NCBI GenBank assembly: GCA_023227835.1
Contig: JALOCI010000043.1
Coordinates: 1-23,184 of the forward strand
DNA length: 23,184 nucleotides
Origin: Bacteroidales bacterium
GTDB taxonomy: Bacteria > Bacteroidota > Bacteroidia > Bacteroidales > UBA932
Direction: 5' to 3'
A program made the translations under genes and the position numbers. Shown in pieces: positions 14,198-20,396 of the stretch. The notes under the pieces are model-generated. The model was not told the DNA's origin. It searched no databases and worked only from the letters and a program-made list of their open reading frames with translations. Positions within the stretch are counted from its first letter, which is position 1. Each line of letters begins with the position of its first letter.

Positions 14198-14207
14198 CAT
14201 TGAAGAA

Positions 14208-14582
14208 ATGGATTTAATTAAAATTGCAGAACAGGCGTTTGCTACTGAAGCAAAAGAGTTTCCTTCTTTCAGGGCAGGTGACACAATTACTGTTACTTAC
14301 AAGATCAAAGAGGAAAACAAAGAGCGTCTCCAAAAGTATCGCGGAGTTGTTATTCAGAGAAAAGGTACCGGTTCTACCGAGACTTTCACAGTCAGGAAGA
14401 TGTCAAACGGTGTAGGAGTTGAAAGGATATTTCCTATTACTTCACCTTTCATTGAATCAATTGAACTCAACAAACGCGGTAAGGTACGCAGAGCGAGAAT
14501 CTTCTACATCCGTGAACTAACCGGTAAGAAGGCTCGTATCAAAGAGAGAAAGTATAACGTTGTGAAAGATTTGGATGCTTAA
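14208..14582 (+). CDS. rplS: 50S ribosomal protein L19
   Basis: 124 residues, large-subunit protein at the 30S-50S interface. Recognised by FRAGDTITVTYKIKEENKER, the conserved RLQKYRGVVIQRKGTGSTET block, TVRKMSNGVGVERIFPITSP and the basic C-terminus RGKVRRARIFYIRELTGKKA. Complete and of normal length. It is transcribed alone from its own promoter, with tRNA-Arg 15 bp downstream probably on the same transcript, closed by the terminator at 14696. Confidence 0.98.
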   Translation: MDLIKIAEQAFATEAKEFPSFRAGDTITVTYKIKEENKERLQKYRGVVIQRKGTGSTETFTVRKMSNGVGVERIFPITSPFIESIELNKRGKVRRARIFYIRELTGKKARIKERKYNVVKDLDA

Positions 14583-14597
14583 TTAAGCATTCATTCC

Positions 14598-14671
14598 GGC
14601 CCCGTAGCTCAACTGAATAGAGTATCTGACTACGGATCAGACGGTTACAGGTTTGAATCCTGTCGGGGTCA
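14598..14671 (+). tRNA. tRNA-Arg (anticodon ACG)
   Basis: A full cloverleaf of 74 nt. The acceptor is GGCCCCG/CGGGGTC (one G-U) plus discriminator A, with no encoded CCA. The D stem is GCTC/GAGT, the anticodon stem TCTGA/TCAGA with loop CTACGGA (ACG at 34-36), the variable loop is 5 nt, and the T stem is ACAGG/CCTGT. The D loop reads AACTGAATA, with A where G19 is expected. The T loop reads TTTGAAT, with T where C56 is expected. The pair thus becomes A19-U56 and pairing is preserved. A34 would need TadA editing to inosine. The prophage integrase gene follows directly, as expected for a tRNA attachment site. Confidence 0.97.
14636..14671 (+). other. Probable prophage attachment site (attL) in the tRNA-Arg 3' half
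   Basis: A tyrosine integrase gene begins 143 bp after the tRNA and all genes beyond it are phage-like, so the crossover most likely lies in the tRNA 3' end. The duplicated core would be repeated at the right end of the prophage, which is outside the window, so the borders here are approximate. Confidence 0.5.
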
Positions 14672-14695
14672 CGAAGATGGTTTTATTCATCACTT

Positions 14696-14727
14696 AAACA
14701 GCTCATTTTGAGCTGTTTTTGTTTTTT
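14696..14727 (+). terminator. Rho-independent terminator after tRNA-Arg
   Basis: Arms AAACAGCTCA (14696-14705) and TGAGCTGTTT (14709-14718) are perfectly complementary around a TTT loop, followed by a T-rich tract to 14727. It ends the rplS-tRNA transcript. The T tract also supplies the -33 box of the integrase promoter. Confidence 0.9.
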
Positions 14728-14746
14728 AGACACACATATATATTTG
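14718..14746 (+). promoter_or_regulatory. Probable integrase promoter
   Basis: TTTG at 14718-14721, a 17-nt spacer and a perfect -7 element TATATTTG at 14739-14746, about 70 bp before the integrase ATG. The -33 overlaps the tail of the preceding terminator. Confidence 0.65.
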
Positions 14747-14762
14747 TTTTATTCCAAAAATT

Positions 14763-14782
14763 AAACCAACTTTGAAACCAAC
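14763..14782 (+). repeat. Direct repeat AAACCAAC x2 before the integrase gene
   Basis: Two exact 8-bp copies, 12 bp apart start to start (14763-14770, 14775-14782), lie between tRNA and integrase. This is where arm-type integrase binding sites occur in phage attachment regions. Function is inferred only. Confidence 0.4.
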
Positions 14783-14814
14783 ATCAATTTTAGGCCAGTC
14801 TAAAACAAGACATA

Positions 14815-16053
14815 ATGAAACCTTACTTCACTCTCGACAACCCCAAAAGGGAGCGTTCCACCATTCGTGGTTGCGTGAATCACGAAGGTGAGAGATATGA
14901 CTACAAGACCGGGGAAAGTGTCCTTACAATAGAGTGGGATGTCACGAAATGTAAGCCATCCCCGATAAACAACGTGACAAATGATCGGTTGAACGCAATA
15001 GAGGCGGCAATGACTAATGCCATCCTCTACTTCAAATCACAATACGTCACCCCCACAAAGCCGGAGTTCCGGCAAAAGGTGTCCGAGCTCCTGCAGGGTA
15101 AGACATTTTCTGCGATAAGCCAGCAGGATCGATATCTGGTCACATTCATCCCCCGATACCTCAAGGATTCAACCTTCTCACAAGGCACGAAGAACATATT
15201 CAACAACCTGTTGGCCTTACTTGAAGAGTTTGAGAAAAAACAGGGGAAGAAAATCTCCTTTTACGATGTGAACCTCAAGTTTGAGAGGGATTTCAAGAAG
15301 TGGCTCAACGGCAAGGAATACACGAAAAACTATGTAGGCACTATAATAAAGAAGCTAAAGAAGGTGATGAAGGATTCCAGGAAGATATACAGGCTGCACG
15401 ACAATACCGAGCCGGAAGAGTTCGAAGTGGAGAGTGAGACAGCAGACACCATTTTCCTGTCAATGCCAGAGCTGATAAAGATACATCGTCTCAAGTTTCC
15501 CGAACCGCACACCATTACGACAAGCCAGATGATAAGGGTTCAGAAAACATTTCTCATAGGAGCCATGTACGCCATGAGGGTGTCAAATTACTCAAGGCTC
15601 ATAGATATGAATATCACCGGAAACACCGTGACGATAATCCCGGTCAAGGGGTCGAACATAAGAAAGCCAAAGCCCATCACCATGCCCATGCACCCCATTG
15701 TAAGGGAGATATTGCAGGGTGGATTCAAGATGGAAGATGCGGCAAACGAGGTTATGATCAACAAGCATATAAAAGTATTATGCCAGATGGCCGGCATCAA
15801 CGAGCCTGTGACCAAATATCAGACCCGGGGAGGAAAACTGACCTCTGAGATAAAACCAAAATGGGCATGGGTGACAACACACACAGCCCGAAGGTCCGGG
15901 GCAACGAACATGAAACTCGCAGGGATGGACAATGCCCTTATAATGGTGTGCGGTGGTTGGAAGTCGGAAGCAATGTTAATGAAGTATCTCAAGCAGACAA
16001 TAGACACGGACATCATAAAGATGAGGGAGAGCAAGTATTTTTCTCAGAAGTAG
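14815..16053 (+). CDS. int: Prophage tyrosine recombinase (integrase)
   Basis: 412 residues. The N-terminal arm-binding region covers about 1-100. A SAM-like core-binding domain follows (about 105-200, with FERDFKKWLNGKEYTKNYVG). The catalytic domain contains Arg255 (YAMRVSNYSRL), Lys278 (IPVKGSN), His356 and Arg359 (THTARRSGAT), Trp382 (GGWKSEAM) and the nucleophile Tyr391 (LMKYLKQT). All six catalytic positions are present, so the enzyme should be active. It would catalyse integration at the adjacent tRNA-Arg and, with an excisionase, excision. Its 3' end overlaps a convergent small gene by 41 bp. Confidence 0.96.
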   Translation: MKPYFTLDNPKRERSTIRGCVNHEGERYDYKTGESVLTIEWDVTKCKPSPINNVTNDRLNAIEAAMTNAILYFKSQYVTPTKPEFRQKVSELLQGKTFSAISQQDRYLVTFIPRYLKDSTFSQGTKNIFNNLLALLEEFEKKQGKKISFYDVNLKFERDFKKWLNGKEYTKNYVGTIIKKLKKVMKDSRKIYRLHDNTEPEEFEVESETADTIFLSMPELIKIHRLKFPEPHTITTSQMIRVQKTFLIGAMYAMRVSNYSRLIDMNITGNTVTIIPVKGSNIRKPKPITMPMHPIVREILQGGFKMEDAANEVMINKHIKVLCQMAGINEPVTKYQTRGGKLTSEIKPKWAWVTTHTARRSGATNMKLAGMDNALIMVCGGWKSEAMLMKYLKQTIDTDIIKMRESKYFSQK

Positions 16054-16300
16054 CCTTGTTGTACCCCATGTATCTGCTCCCGTAGAGGACCTTCATAACG
16101 TCAATATCGAGCACCTCGCAGAAGTAGGCGAACCATTGCAGCTCTATTTTCTTCGTAGATCCTTCTTTCAGGCTTTTCAGAAACGAGGTGTAGGGTATTC
16201 CCATCCTTCGGCACAGGTATTTTGCATCCCCGTGCCGTGTTCTCCTCTCGAACTCTGCGACAAACCTCTTCCTTATCTGTTCGTAATCGTAGTTTTTCAT
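16013..16300 (-). CDS. Small HTH-like phage protein
   Basis: 95 residues, unnamed. The middle reads as a Cro/CI-like helix-turn-helix: DAKYLCRRMGIPYTSFLKSL, followed by KKIELQWFAYFCEVLDIDVM, which has the spacing of XRE-type HTH helices 2-5. The N-terminus is basic (KRFVAEFERRTRH) and the C-terminal 15 residues look disordered. It is the last gene of the leftward lysogeny operon, overlapping the lipoprotein gene upstream by 4 bp (ATGA). Its 3' end is convergent with, and overlaps, the integrase gene. It may be an accessory regulator of lysogeny or integration. Moderate confidence that it is a gene, low confidence on role. Confidence 0.65.
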   Translation of the reverse strand: MKNYDYEQIRKRFVAEFERRTRHGDAKYLCRRMGIPYTSFLKSLKEGSTKKIELQWFAYFCEVLDIDVMKVLYGSRYMGYNKATSEKNTCSPSSL

Positions 16301-16623
16301 TTCAAAAAGTCGTTTGACACATATACTTCCCTGTAATGTGTTCCTGTGTTATACCTTATCCTGCTTCTGAACATACCAGCCTCTACCACCTTTGCGCTTG
16401 TTCCGGATGGGAGGATCGTCACCTGTCCCTTCTGCATCATCAACAGAAGACCCTCGCTGTCATCCCTCACCGATATGTCGGTCATTTCCTTGTATAGTTC
16501 CTTTGAGGGTGCTGTCAGAGACTCCTGTTTCACCGTCACTTCCTGCCCGTTCTTGAAGGAGGAAGCGCAGGAGCATGAATAGAGGGCAATTATTATCATT
16601 AATGATCTTGTAATTTTTTGCAT
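16297..16623 (-). CDS. Small prophage lipoprotein with SH3-like C-terminus
   Basis: 108 residues. A signal peptide (ITRSLMIIIALYSCSC) ends in a lipobox-like LYSC with acylation expected at Cys17, or Cys19 as an alternative. The C-terminal half (GQVTILPSGTSAKVVEAGMF and the following RSRIRYNTGTHYREVYVSND) resembles the small SH3-like beta barrels found in cell-wall-associated proteins. It lies in the leftward operon with the repressor, so it should be made in lysogens. It is a candidate for a lysogenic-conversion or superinfection-exclusion function. Both the SH3 reading and the role are inferences; the lipoprotein call is fairly strong. Confidence 0.72.
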   Translation of the reverse strand: MQKITRSLMIIIALYSCSCASSFKNGQEVTVKQESLTAPSKELYKEMTDISVRDDSEGLLLMMQKGQVTILPSGTSAKVVEAGMFRSRIRYNTGTHYREVYVSNDFLK

Positions 16624-16633
16624 TGGGCTAAAG

Positions 16634-16921
16634 CTATTTTCTATCGACTAAATGGAGCAATTCATCATCTGTGTATTTTTTAAAATACTCATGTTTCTCT
16701 TTAAGCTCGTTTAATGCCTTTATTCGCACATACATAATCTGGTGCTCATTTACAACAATTCTAAGCAATGAGTCCGCTTCGGCCTTTTTATGTTCTGTTT
16801 CCTTTTTGGCCTTAAACAACTCTTTTTCAACCCATTTTTTTGCCTTTTGCTCTGGGGTTTCCGTGTTACAGCTACCGACCGCAAAAGCGACCACGACAAA
16901 TGACAGTAATATTTTTTTCAT
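16634..16921 (-). CDS. Small prophage lipoprotein, charged helical
   Basis: 95 residues from the ATG at 16921 (MKKILLSFVVVAFAVGSCNT). The frame extends 28 codons further upstream but would overlap the repressor gene, and only this ATG gives a proper signal peptide. The lipobox VGSC places the acylated cysteine at 18. The mature part is highly charged and helical (QKAKKWVEKELFKAKKETEH, then LNELKEKHEYFKKYTDDELL). No family is recognised. It sits between the repressor and the second lipoprotein on the same strand, so it is probably expressed in the lysogen and anchored in the cell envelope. Confidence 0.72.
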   Translation of the reverse strand: MKKILLSFVVVAFAVGSCNTETPEQKAKKWVEKELFKAKKETEHKKAEADSLLRIVVNEHQIMYVRIKALNELKEKHEYFKKYTDDELLHLVDRK

Positions 16922-16952
16922 AGCCTTTATTTTATAGGTAATATATACTCCC

Positions 16953-17393
16953 TTAGCCCGATTTTGAATGTTTTGCATCGACACATGAGGCAATGTCCTG
17001 AGCATCGACCTTTTTTGTCATCTCAATTTGTGTCTGCATTATTGCATTCTCCCTTACCAGTTGCTCTATCTTGGCATCCTTCTCTTTTATTTCCATGTCC
17101 CTTATGCGATCCCTCTCTTTTATGTAGCAGATAAGCTCAAAAATCGCATCTGTTTTTTTTGTTCCAACATTTGTATTTACTTTCTCACCAGAGTTCAACA
17201 TCTCGCCCTCTCCTGTGAGAAGCCAGTGGATATTTAGTTCCGGAAACGCTGCGCTGATCTTGTTAATTATTTTCGTTCCAATCGACTCTTTAACATTGTT
17301 GATATATCCATTTGATATGCCGGCCTTCATCTCAAAAGCGTTCTGCCCAACTTCCAGGTAAGCTAAAAATTCCAATAACCTTTTCTTGACCAT
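16953..17393 (-). CDS. CI-like prophage repressor (XRE family HTH)
   Basis: 146 residues. The N-terminal HTH domain covers about 5-65: LAYLEVGQNAFEMKAGISNG, then YINNVKESIGTKIINKISAA, ending PELNIHWLLTGEGEML, a tail common to Bacteroidota phage-type repressors. A coiled coil follows (about 88-125, KERDRIRDMEIKEKDAKIEQ). This probably oligomerises the protein, in place of the LexA/S24 peptidase domain of lambda CI; no Ser/Lys protease motif is seen. Transcribed leftward, away from the Cro-like gene, across a 241-bp region with two matching operators. It should hold the prophage silent. Induction by self-cleavage is not expected from this sequence. Confidence 0.87.
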   Translation of the reverse strand: MVKKRLLEFLAYLEVGQNAFEMKAGISNGYINNVKESIGTKIINKISAAFPELNIHWLLTGEGEMLNSGEKVNTNVGTKKTDAIFELICYIKERDRIRDMEIKEKDAKIEQLVRENAIMQTQIEMTKKVDAQDIASCVDAKHSKSG

Positions 17394-17491
17394 TTTTATC
17401 GAATATAATCTATATTAATTTTAATTTTTTCTTCAAAAACTATTTTTTTTAAAATTTTATTCGCCTGATATGTAATGTCTTATAAATTATA

Positions 17492-17537
17492 TAGAAAATA
17501 TTCTGTAAAATATTTGTATTATAGAATATATTCTGTA
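17492..17537. promoter_or_regulatory. Prophage switch operators O1 and O2
   Basis: Two 16-bp sites differing at one base: TAGAAAATATTCTGTA (17492-17507) and TAGAATATATTCTGTA (17522-17537). Each centres on a palindrome, AGAATATATTCT being perfect in O2 and one mismatch off in O1. They are exactly 30 bp apart, about three helical turns, which suits cooperative binding on one face. O2 lies between the -33 and -7 boxes of the rightward promoter. The wider 17394-17634 gap is AT-rich; I found no clear leftward promoter. Confidence 0.82.
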
Positions 17538-17543
17538 TATTTG
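17513..17543 (+). promoter_or_regulatory. Rightward early promoter of the prophage
   Basis: TTTG at 17513-17516, a 19-nt spacer and a perfect -7 element TATATTTG at 17536-17543. It drives the Cro-like gene about 90 bp downstream. Operator O2 fills most of the spacer, so the repressor would exclude polymerase. Confidence 0.85.
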
Positions 17544-17634
17544 CATAAACAAACGCGTTAAACTTTGCGCTAATGTACAAAAAAGGCAAACAGCGCACAT
17601 AATATAAGAAGAATTATTAAAAAAATAACTTGAT

Positions 17635-17841
17635 ATGAGTACAAATGCACTAAGAAAATACTACGAAAAGCTACCGAACGCGCAGAAGGATTTCAAGAGA
17701 ATCCTCCTGGAAAGGACCGGAAGGGATGCAACCACCATTAACAGGTGGATAAACGGGGATGTTCCTCAGGCAAAGCTCGAAAGAGACCTTGTTGCAGAGA
17801 TGACAGGTCTAACCTTAAAAGAACTTGGGTATGAGAAATAG
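17635..17841 (+). CDS. Cro-like small DNA-binding protein
   Basis: 68 residues, first gene of the rightward early operon. The sequence KYYEKLPNAQKDFKRILLER then TGRDATTINRWINGDVPQAK reads as a short HTH with ATTINRWINGD as recognition helix and turn. It ends KLERDLVAEMTGLTLKELGY. Size, position opposite the CI-like repressor and promoter placement all suit a Cro-type antagonist that would act at O1/O2. No closer family is recognised. The next gene starts inside its last codons. Confidence 0.7.
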   Translation: MSTNALRKYYEKLPNAQKDFKRILLERTGRDATTINRWINGDVPQAKLERDLVAEMTGLTLKELGYEK

Positions 17842-18400
17842 TGACGAACATAGGTATGAATACTTCGGCACACCCGAAGGTGAGGTTATGATCATCGAAA
17901 ATGGTGCAGCAAGAACATACATTCAAGAGGATCTCGCTTTCACTACCTACATGCTTGAGAAAATCAAGAGCCTGTACTCCGAGGCTTACAAGGCTCTATG
18001 TAGTGTATATCAGAAGAGCGCACTTAATCGCACCTATTATGAGTTTCTTATCGTCAGAAGATTCATTAACTGCAACTTCTCTAAGCTCGATAATGTGTCG
18101 GACGTGGACGAGGAAGGTACTTTTCACTTCGAATTCGTCCCTTGCCCTTTGAGAGCAGAGCGCAAGTATTGCAATATCATCTGTAATGCAAAGATAGACA
18201 CTTCATTGTCAGCCTGCGAGAAAGAGATAATGAAGTTATGCCTTGACGGTAAGAGGTCTGACGAAATAGCCGATATGCTATTCAAGTCTATTCATACGGT
18301 AAGGACGCACAAAAGAAATGCCTATCAAAAATTAGGTGTGAACTCTATCCAGGAATTTTTTGCATACGCAAAGAAAAACAACCTTTTCAATAGTAAGTAA
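17831..18400 (+). CDS. LuxR-type HTH transcriptional regulator (prophage)
   Basis: 189 residues from the ATG at 17831, which overlaps the Cro-like gene by 11 bp; a TTG two codons earlier is less likely. The C-terminal 60 residues are a GerE/LuxR helix-turn-helix: SLSACEKEIMKLCLDGKRSD, then EIADMLFKSIHTVRTHKRNA, then YQKLGVNSIQEFFAYAKKNN. The conserved SxxEkEIMkLcldGk...eIAdml..S.hTVrtHk pattern is intact. The N-terminal 120 residues show no receiver or autoinducer domain. They contain several cysteines (for example CPLRAERKYCNIICNAK), perhaps a PAS-like or sensory fold. It probably controls early or late phage genes; the signal is unknown. Confidence 0.85.
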   Translation: MRNSDEHRYEYFGTPEGEVMIIENGAARTYIQEDLAFTTYMLEKIKSLYSEAYKALCSVYQKSALNRTYYEFLIVRRFINCNFSKLDNVSDVDEEGTFHFEFVPCPLRAERKYCNIICNAKIDTSLSACEKEIMKLCLDGKRSDEIADMLFKSIHTVRTHKRNAYQKLGVNSIQEFFAYAKKNNLFNSK

Positions 18401-18401
18401 C

Positions 18402-18692
18402 ATGGACAATCTCGCACTCCTTTCAACAAGTGACCTCAAATCGTTTCTCGGTGAAGTGATAGTAGAGAGGTATGCTCATGTAGAGGTTGACTCTCACACG
18501 GTCAGACAGATATTGAAGATTTCGCAATCAACACTCAACCGGTATGTTGACAACAATCTCTTGAAAGTTACCAACAGGGGCGAAGGTGACAGGAAATTCA
18601 ACCTTGCCGAGATCCTCTACCTGAACAAAGAGGAAATGAAGAGACAGAACCGGACAATCAATCGCACGCAAGTAAAAACCAAATCAAGATAA
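18402..18692 (+). CDS. Excisionase-like / MerR-type HTH small protein
   Basis: 96 residues from the ATG at 18402, one base after the LuxR-type gene's stop. The in-frame upstream ATG at 18360 lies inside the previous gene. A winged HTH is visible: VDSHTVRQILKISQSTLNRY then VDNNLLKVTNRGEGDRKFNL, with AEILYLNKEEM. This matches the HTH_17/excisionase layout (helix-turn-helix, then a KVTNRG-like wing, then the next helix). The tail is basic (KRQNRTINRTQVKTKSR). Xis for the integrase at 14815 is plausible; an early regulator is the alternative. Confidence 0.68.
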   Translation: MDNLALLSTSDLKSFLGEVIVERYAHVEVDSHTVRQILKISQSTLNRYVDNNLLKVTNRGEGDRKFNLAEILYLNKEEMKRQNRTINRTQVKTKSR

Positions 18693-18702
18693 AACAACGA
18701 AC

Positions 18703-19005
18703 ATGGAAACAACAACATTGACAGACGAACAGATCAAAGTGTACAAAGAATCACTTACAAAGCTCTTGAAAATCAAGGATTGCAAGATCAACAACCTCCA
18801 GTACTTTCCCTTCTCTGGAAAGTTCGCAGCAGTTATTGAAGTAAAGATAGGCAACAAGGTAAGACCTATTGATGCCGTAGGTTCCTCAATATCAAAGGTG
18901 GCCAACAGCCTTAATGATAAGTACGCCGGTATGGTATTCTGTATTGGTACGGGCGCAGCCCTGAGGGGGTTCTCTCAAAAAATCGAAAGATATTTTATAC
19001 AATAA
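18703..19005 (+). CDS. Hypothetical phage early protein
   Basis: 100 residues, unrecognised. It starts at the ATG in the context ACAACGAACATGG, which recurs at other gene starts in this operon. Mixed alpha/beta composition (LKIKDCKINNLQYFPFSGKF, AAVIEVKIGNKVRPIDAVGS), with no cysteine cluster, membrane segment or clear motif. It lies 10 bp after the excisionase-like gene. Function unknown. Confidence 0.65.
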   Translation: METTTLTDEQIKVYKESLTKLLKIKDCKINNLQYFPFSGKFAAVIEVKIGNKVRPIDAVGSSISKVANSLNDKYAGMVFCIGTGAALRGFSQKIERYFIQ

Positions 19006-19014
19006 AATAGAAAG

Positions 19015-19079
19015 CCCTCTCCGCAACGAACAGAGAGGGACAACTAACTAACAACGAACACGGAAACCGTGATTGTTAG
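19015..19079 (+). promoter_or_regulatory. Two hairpins in the prophage early operon
   Basis: The first hairpin pairs CCCTCTC (19015-19021) with GAGAGGG (19033-19039). The second pairs CTAACAA (19048-19054) with TTGTTAG (19073-19079), and inside it CACGG (19059-19063) with CCGTG (19067-19071) around AAA. No T tract follows either, so they look like processing or translation-control structures rather than terminators. The next gene starts at 19098. Confidence 0.55.
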
Positions 19080-19097
19080 AAACAACACTTCAAAGAT

Positions 19098-19460
19098 ATG
19101 AAAACAATTTCAAAAATCAAACTATCAGACGATCATCTTTCAGCAATAGCTTCATTGACAGCTGAATACATAAAGGACAAACTGGCCGACAAGGTAGATT
19201 TTGAAAACGAAATCGAGATAGCCAGTCCGGCAGAAGGATTTCAGTCCGTCATCGTTCAGGTGTCAGCATCAAGGGAAACCATCAAAGAGGGGACGATGGG
19301 CTGTTATGGAAGGATGGAAGAACCCGAGGATCCTGAATACTACTATACAATATCCAATATCTCACCTATATTTTGTATCGACGATACAGACGAGGAGTGT
19401 GAGGTAGAGACAAATACAACAAAATTCGCAGAGCGAATACAGACAATACTCAACAATTAA
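19098..19460 (+). CDS. Hypothetical acidic phage protein
   Basis: 120 residues, unrecognised. Starts MKTISKIKLSDDHLSAIASL. The C-terminal half is strikingly acidic (RMEEPEDPEYYYTISN, CIDDTDEECEVETNTTKFAE). No transmembrane segment or HTH is apparent. An acidic, DNA-mimic-like composition is compatible with an anti-host or anti-restriction role, but nothing specific supports it. Located between the hairpin pair and the RecT-like gene, 12 bp from the latter. Confidence 0.65.
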   Translation: MKTISKIKLSDDHLSAIASLTAEYIKDKLADKVDFENEIEIASPAEGFQSVIVQVSASRETIKEGTMGCYGRMEEPEDPEYYYTISNISPIFCIDDTDEECEVETNTTKFAERIQTILNN

Positions 19461-19485
19461 CAATCAACGAAAATGGAAAATCAAG
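19455..19485 (+). repeat. 31-bp exact repeat at a gene start, copy 1
   Basis: Covers the 18 bases before the RecT-like ATG (19473) and the first codons (MENQ). Identical to 20366-20396. The shared leader contains CAACGAAAATGG and no Shine-Dalgarno motif. Confidence 0.95.
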
Positions 19486-20357
19486 AGAAATTCAGCGTAA
19501 ACAAGCTGACACACGAAGAAATCATCAACGATCCTTATGTTAGACAGAAGTTCATCGACATCCTTTCGTCGCTTCACAAGGTTGCGAAGCCGGATGCAGA
19601 ATCCATCTATGAAAAGGAGAGGCTTTACTTTCTGAAAGCCCTCAACGACCCTAAGACAAAGCTCGCAAGCTGCACTAAAATTTCGATATTCTCAACCTTC
19701 GTTGAGATAGCCATTCAAAACCTTTCCATACAGGACGGGGCAAAATCTGAAGCTTATGTAGAGGCAAGAGGGACAAAGAAGGGAACAGACGAACACGGAA
19801 AAGACATATGGGAAAACATCGCACGTCTGGTTATCACAACTTACGGCGAATTGAACCTCAGGATGAGAGCCGGGCAGATAGTTCAGATGACAAACCCGAT
19901 AGTTGTCTATGAAGGCGATATCTTCCAACCAAGGACCAACGAGAAGGGCATTCTGTATGTAGAATATGCTCCCGCAATCCCGAGAAAATCGAATAAGATA
20001 ATCGGGTCATGGGTTGCCATATATCTGCCCGGGGGTCTAATCGACTTCAAGTTCTTGCTTCAGGAGGACATTGAGAGGCTGAAAAACTACTCTATACCTA
20101 AGGGAAAAAACTCATCAGCAGGGCCTAACGCCCTATATACTTCAAGTGGCGGCCAGATTGACCCGGGTTTTCTTGAGACAAAGACCATCAAACACGCCAT
20201 GAGGTCACGCACAAAGCTAAGGGTCATGGGTAACGCCGAGATCGAGGATGAGGAGTATGAAGAGCAGGCAAAAGTCTTTACACAGCCGGCAAACACAGTG
20301 ACTGAGAGACAGCAGGAGGCGGCTGTAGTGATGGAAGACAATGACGGAATATTTTAA
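19473..20357 (+). CDS. RecT-like single-strand annealing protein
   Basis: 294 residues. The central region fits the RecT family. Residues 45-75 contain the substrate-of-growth helix (LYFLKALNDPKTKLASCTKI). Residues near 122-148 read TYGELNLRMRAGQIVQMTNP then IVVYEGDIF, matching RecT's 'GYKG...AxRxGxIxxIxAxxVyExDxF' core. GSWVAIYLPGGLIDFKFLLQ then EDIERLKNYS follows, and the late helix ETKTIKHAMRSRTKLRVMG parallels RecT's KKTxIRxLxKxLP. The C-terminal 40 residues are acidic and disordered. It would anneal ssDNA made by the RecE-like nuclease encoded two genes downstream. Similarity is by eye, so moderate confidence. Confidence 0.68.
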   Translation: MENQEKFSVNKLTHEEIINDPYVRQKFIDILSSLHKVAKPDAESIYEKERLYFLKALNDPKTKLASCTKISIFSTFVEIAIQNLSIQDGAKSEAYVEARGTKKGTDEHGKDIWENIARLVITTYGELNLRMRAGQIVQMTNPIVVYEGDIFQPRTNEKGILYVEYAPAIPRKSNKIIGSWVAIYLPGGLIDFKFLLQEDIERLKNYSIPKGKNSSAGPNALYTSSGGQIDPGFLETKTIKHAMRSRTKLRVMGNAEIEDEEYEEQAKVFTQPANTVTERQQEAAVVMEDNDGIF

Positions 20358-20365
20358 TCAACACT

Positions 20366-20396
20366 AATTAACAATCAACGAAAATGGAAAATCAAG
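20366..20396 (+). repeat. 31-bp exact repeat at a gene start, copy 2
   Basis: Covers the bases before the ATG at 20384 and its first codons, identical to 19455-19485. Indicates a duplicated translation-initiation region in the operon. Confidence 0.95.

Noticed and set aside
17394..17491. A leftward promoter for the CI-like repressor
   Set aside because: The nearest candidate (TAGTTTTTG on the minus strand) has a wrong internal spacing and no -33 partner.
17553..17620. A TGCGC...GCGCA hairpin in the leader of the Cro-like gene
   Set aside because: Only 5-bp arms with a long loop; could easily be chance.
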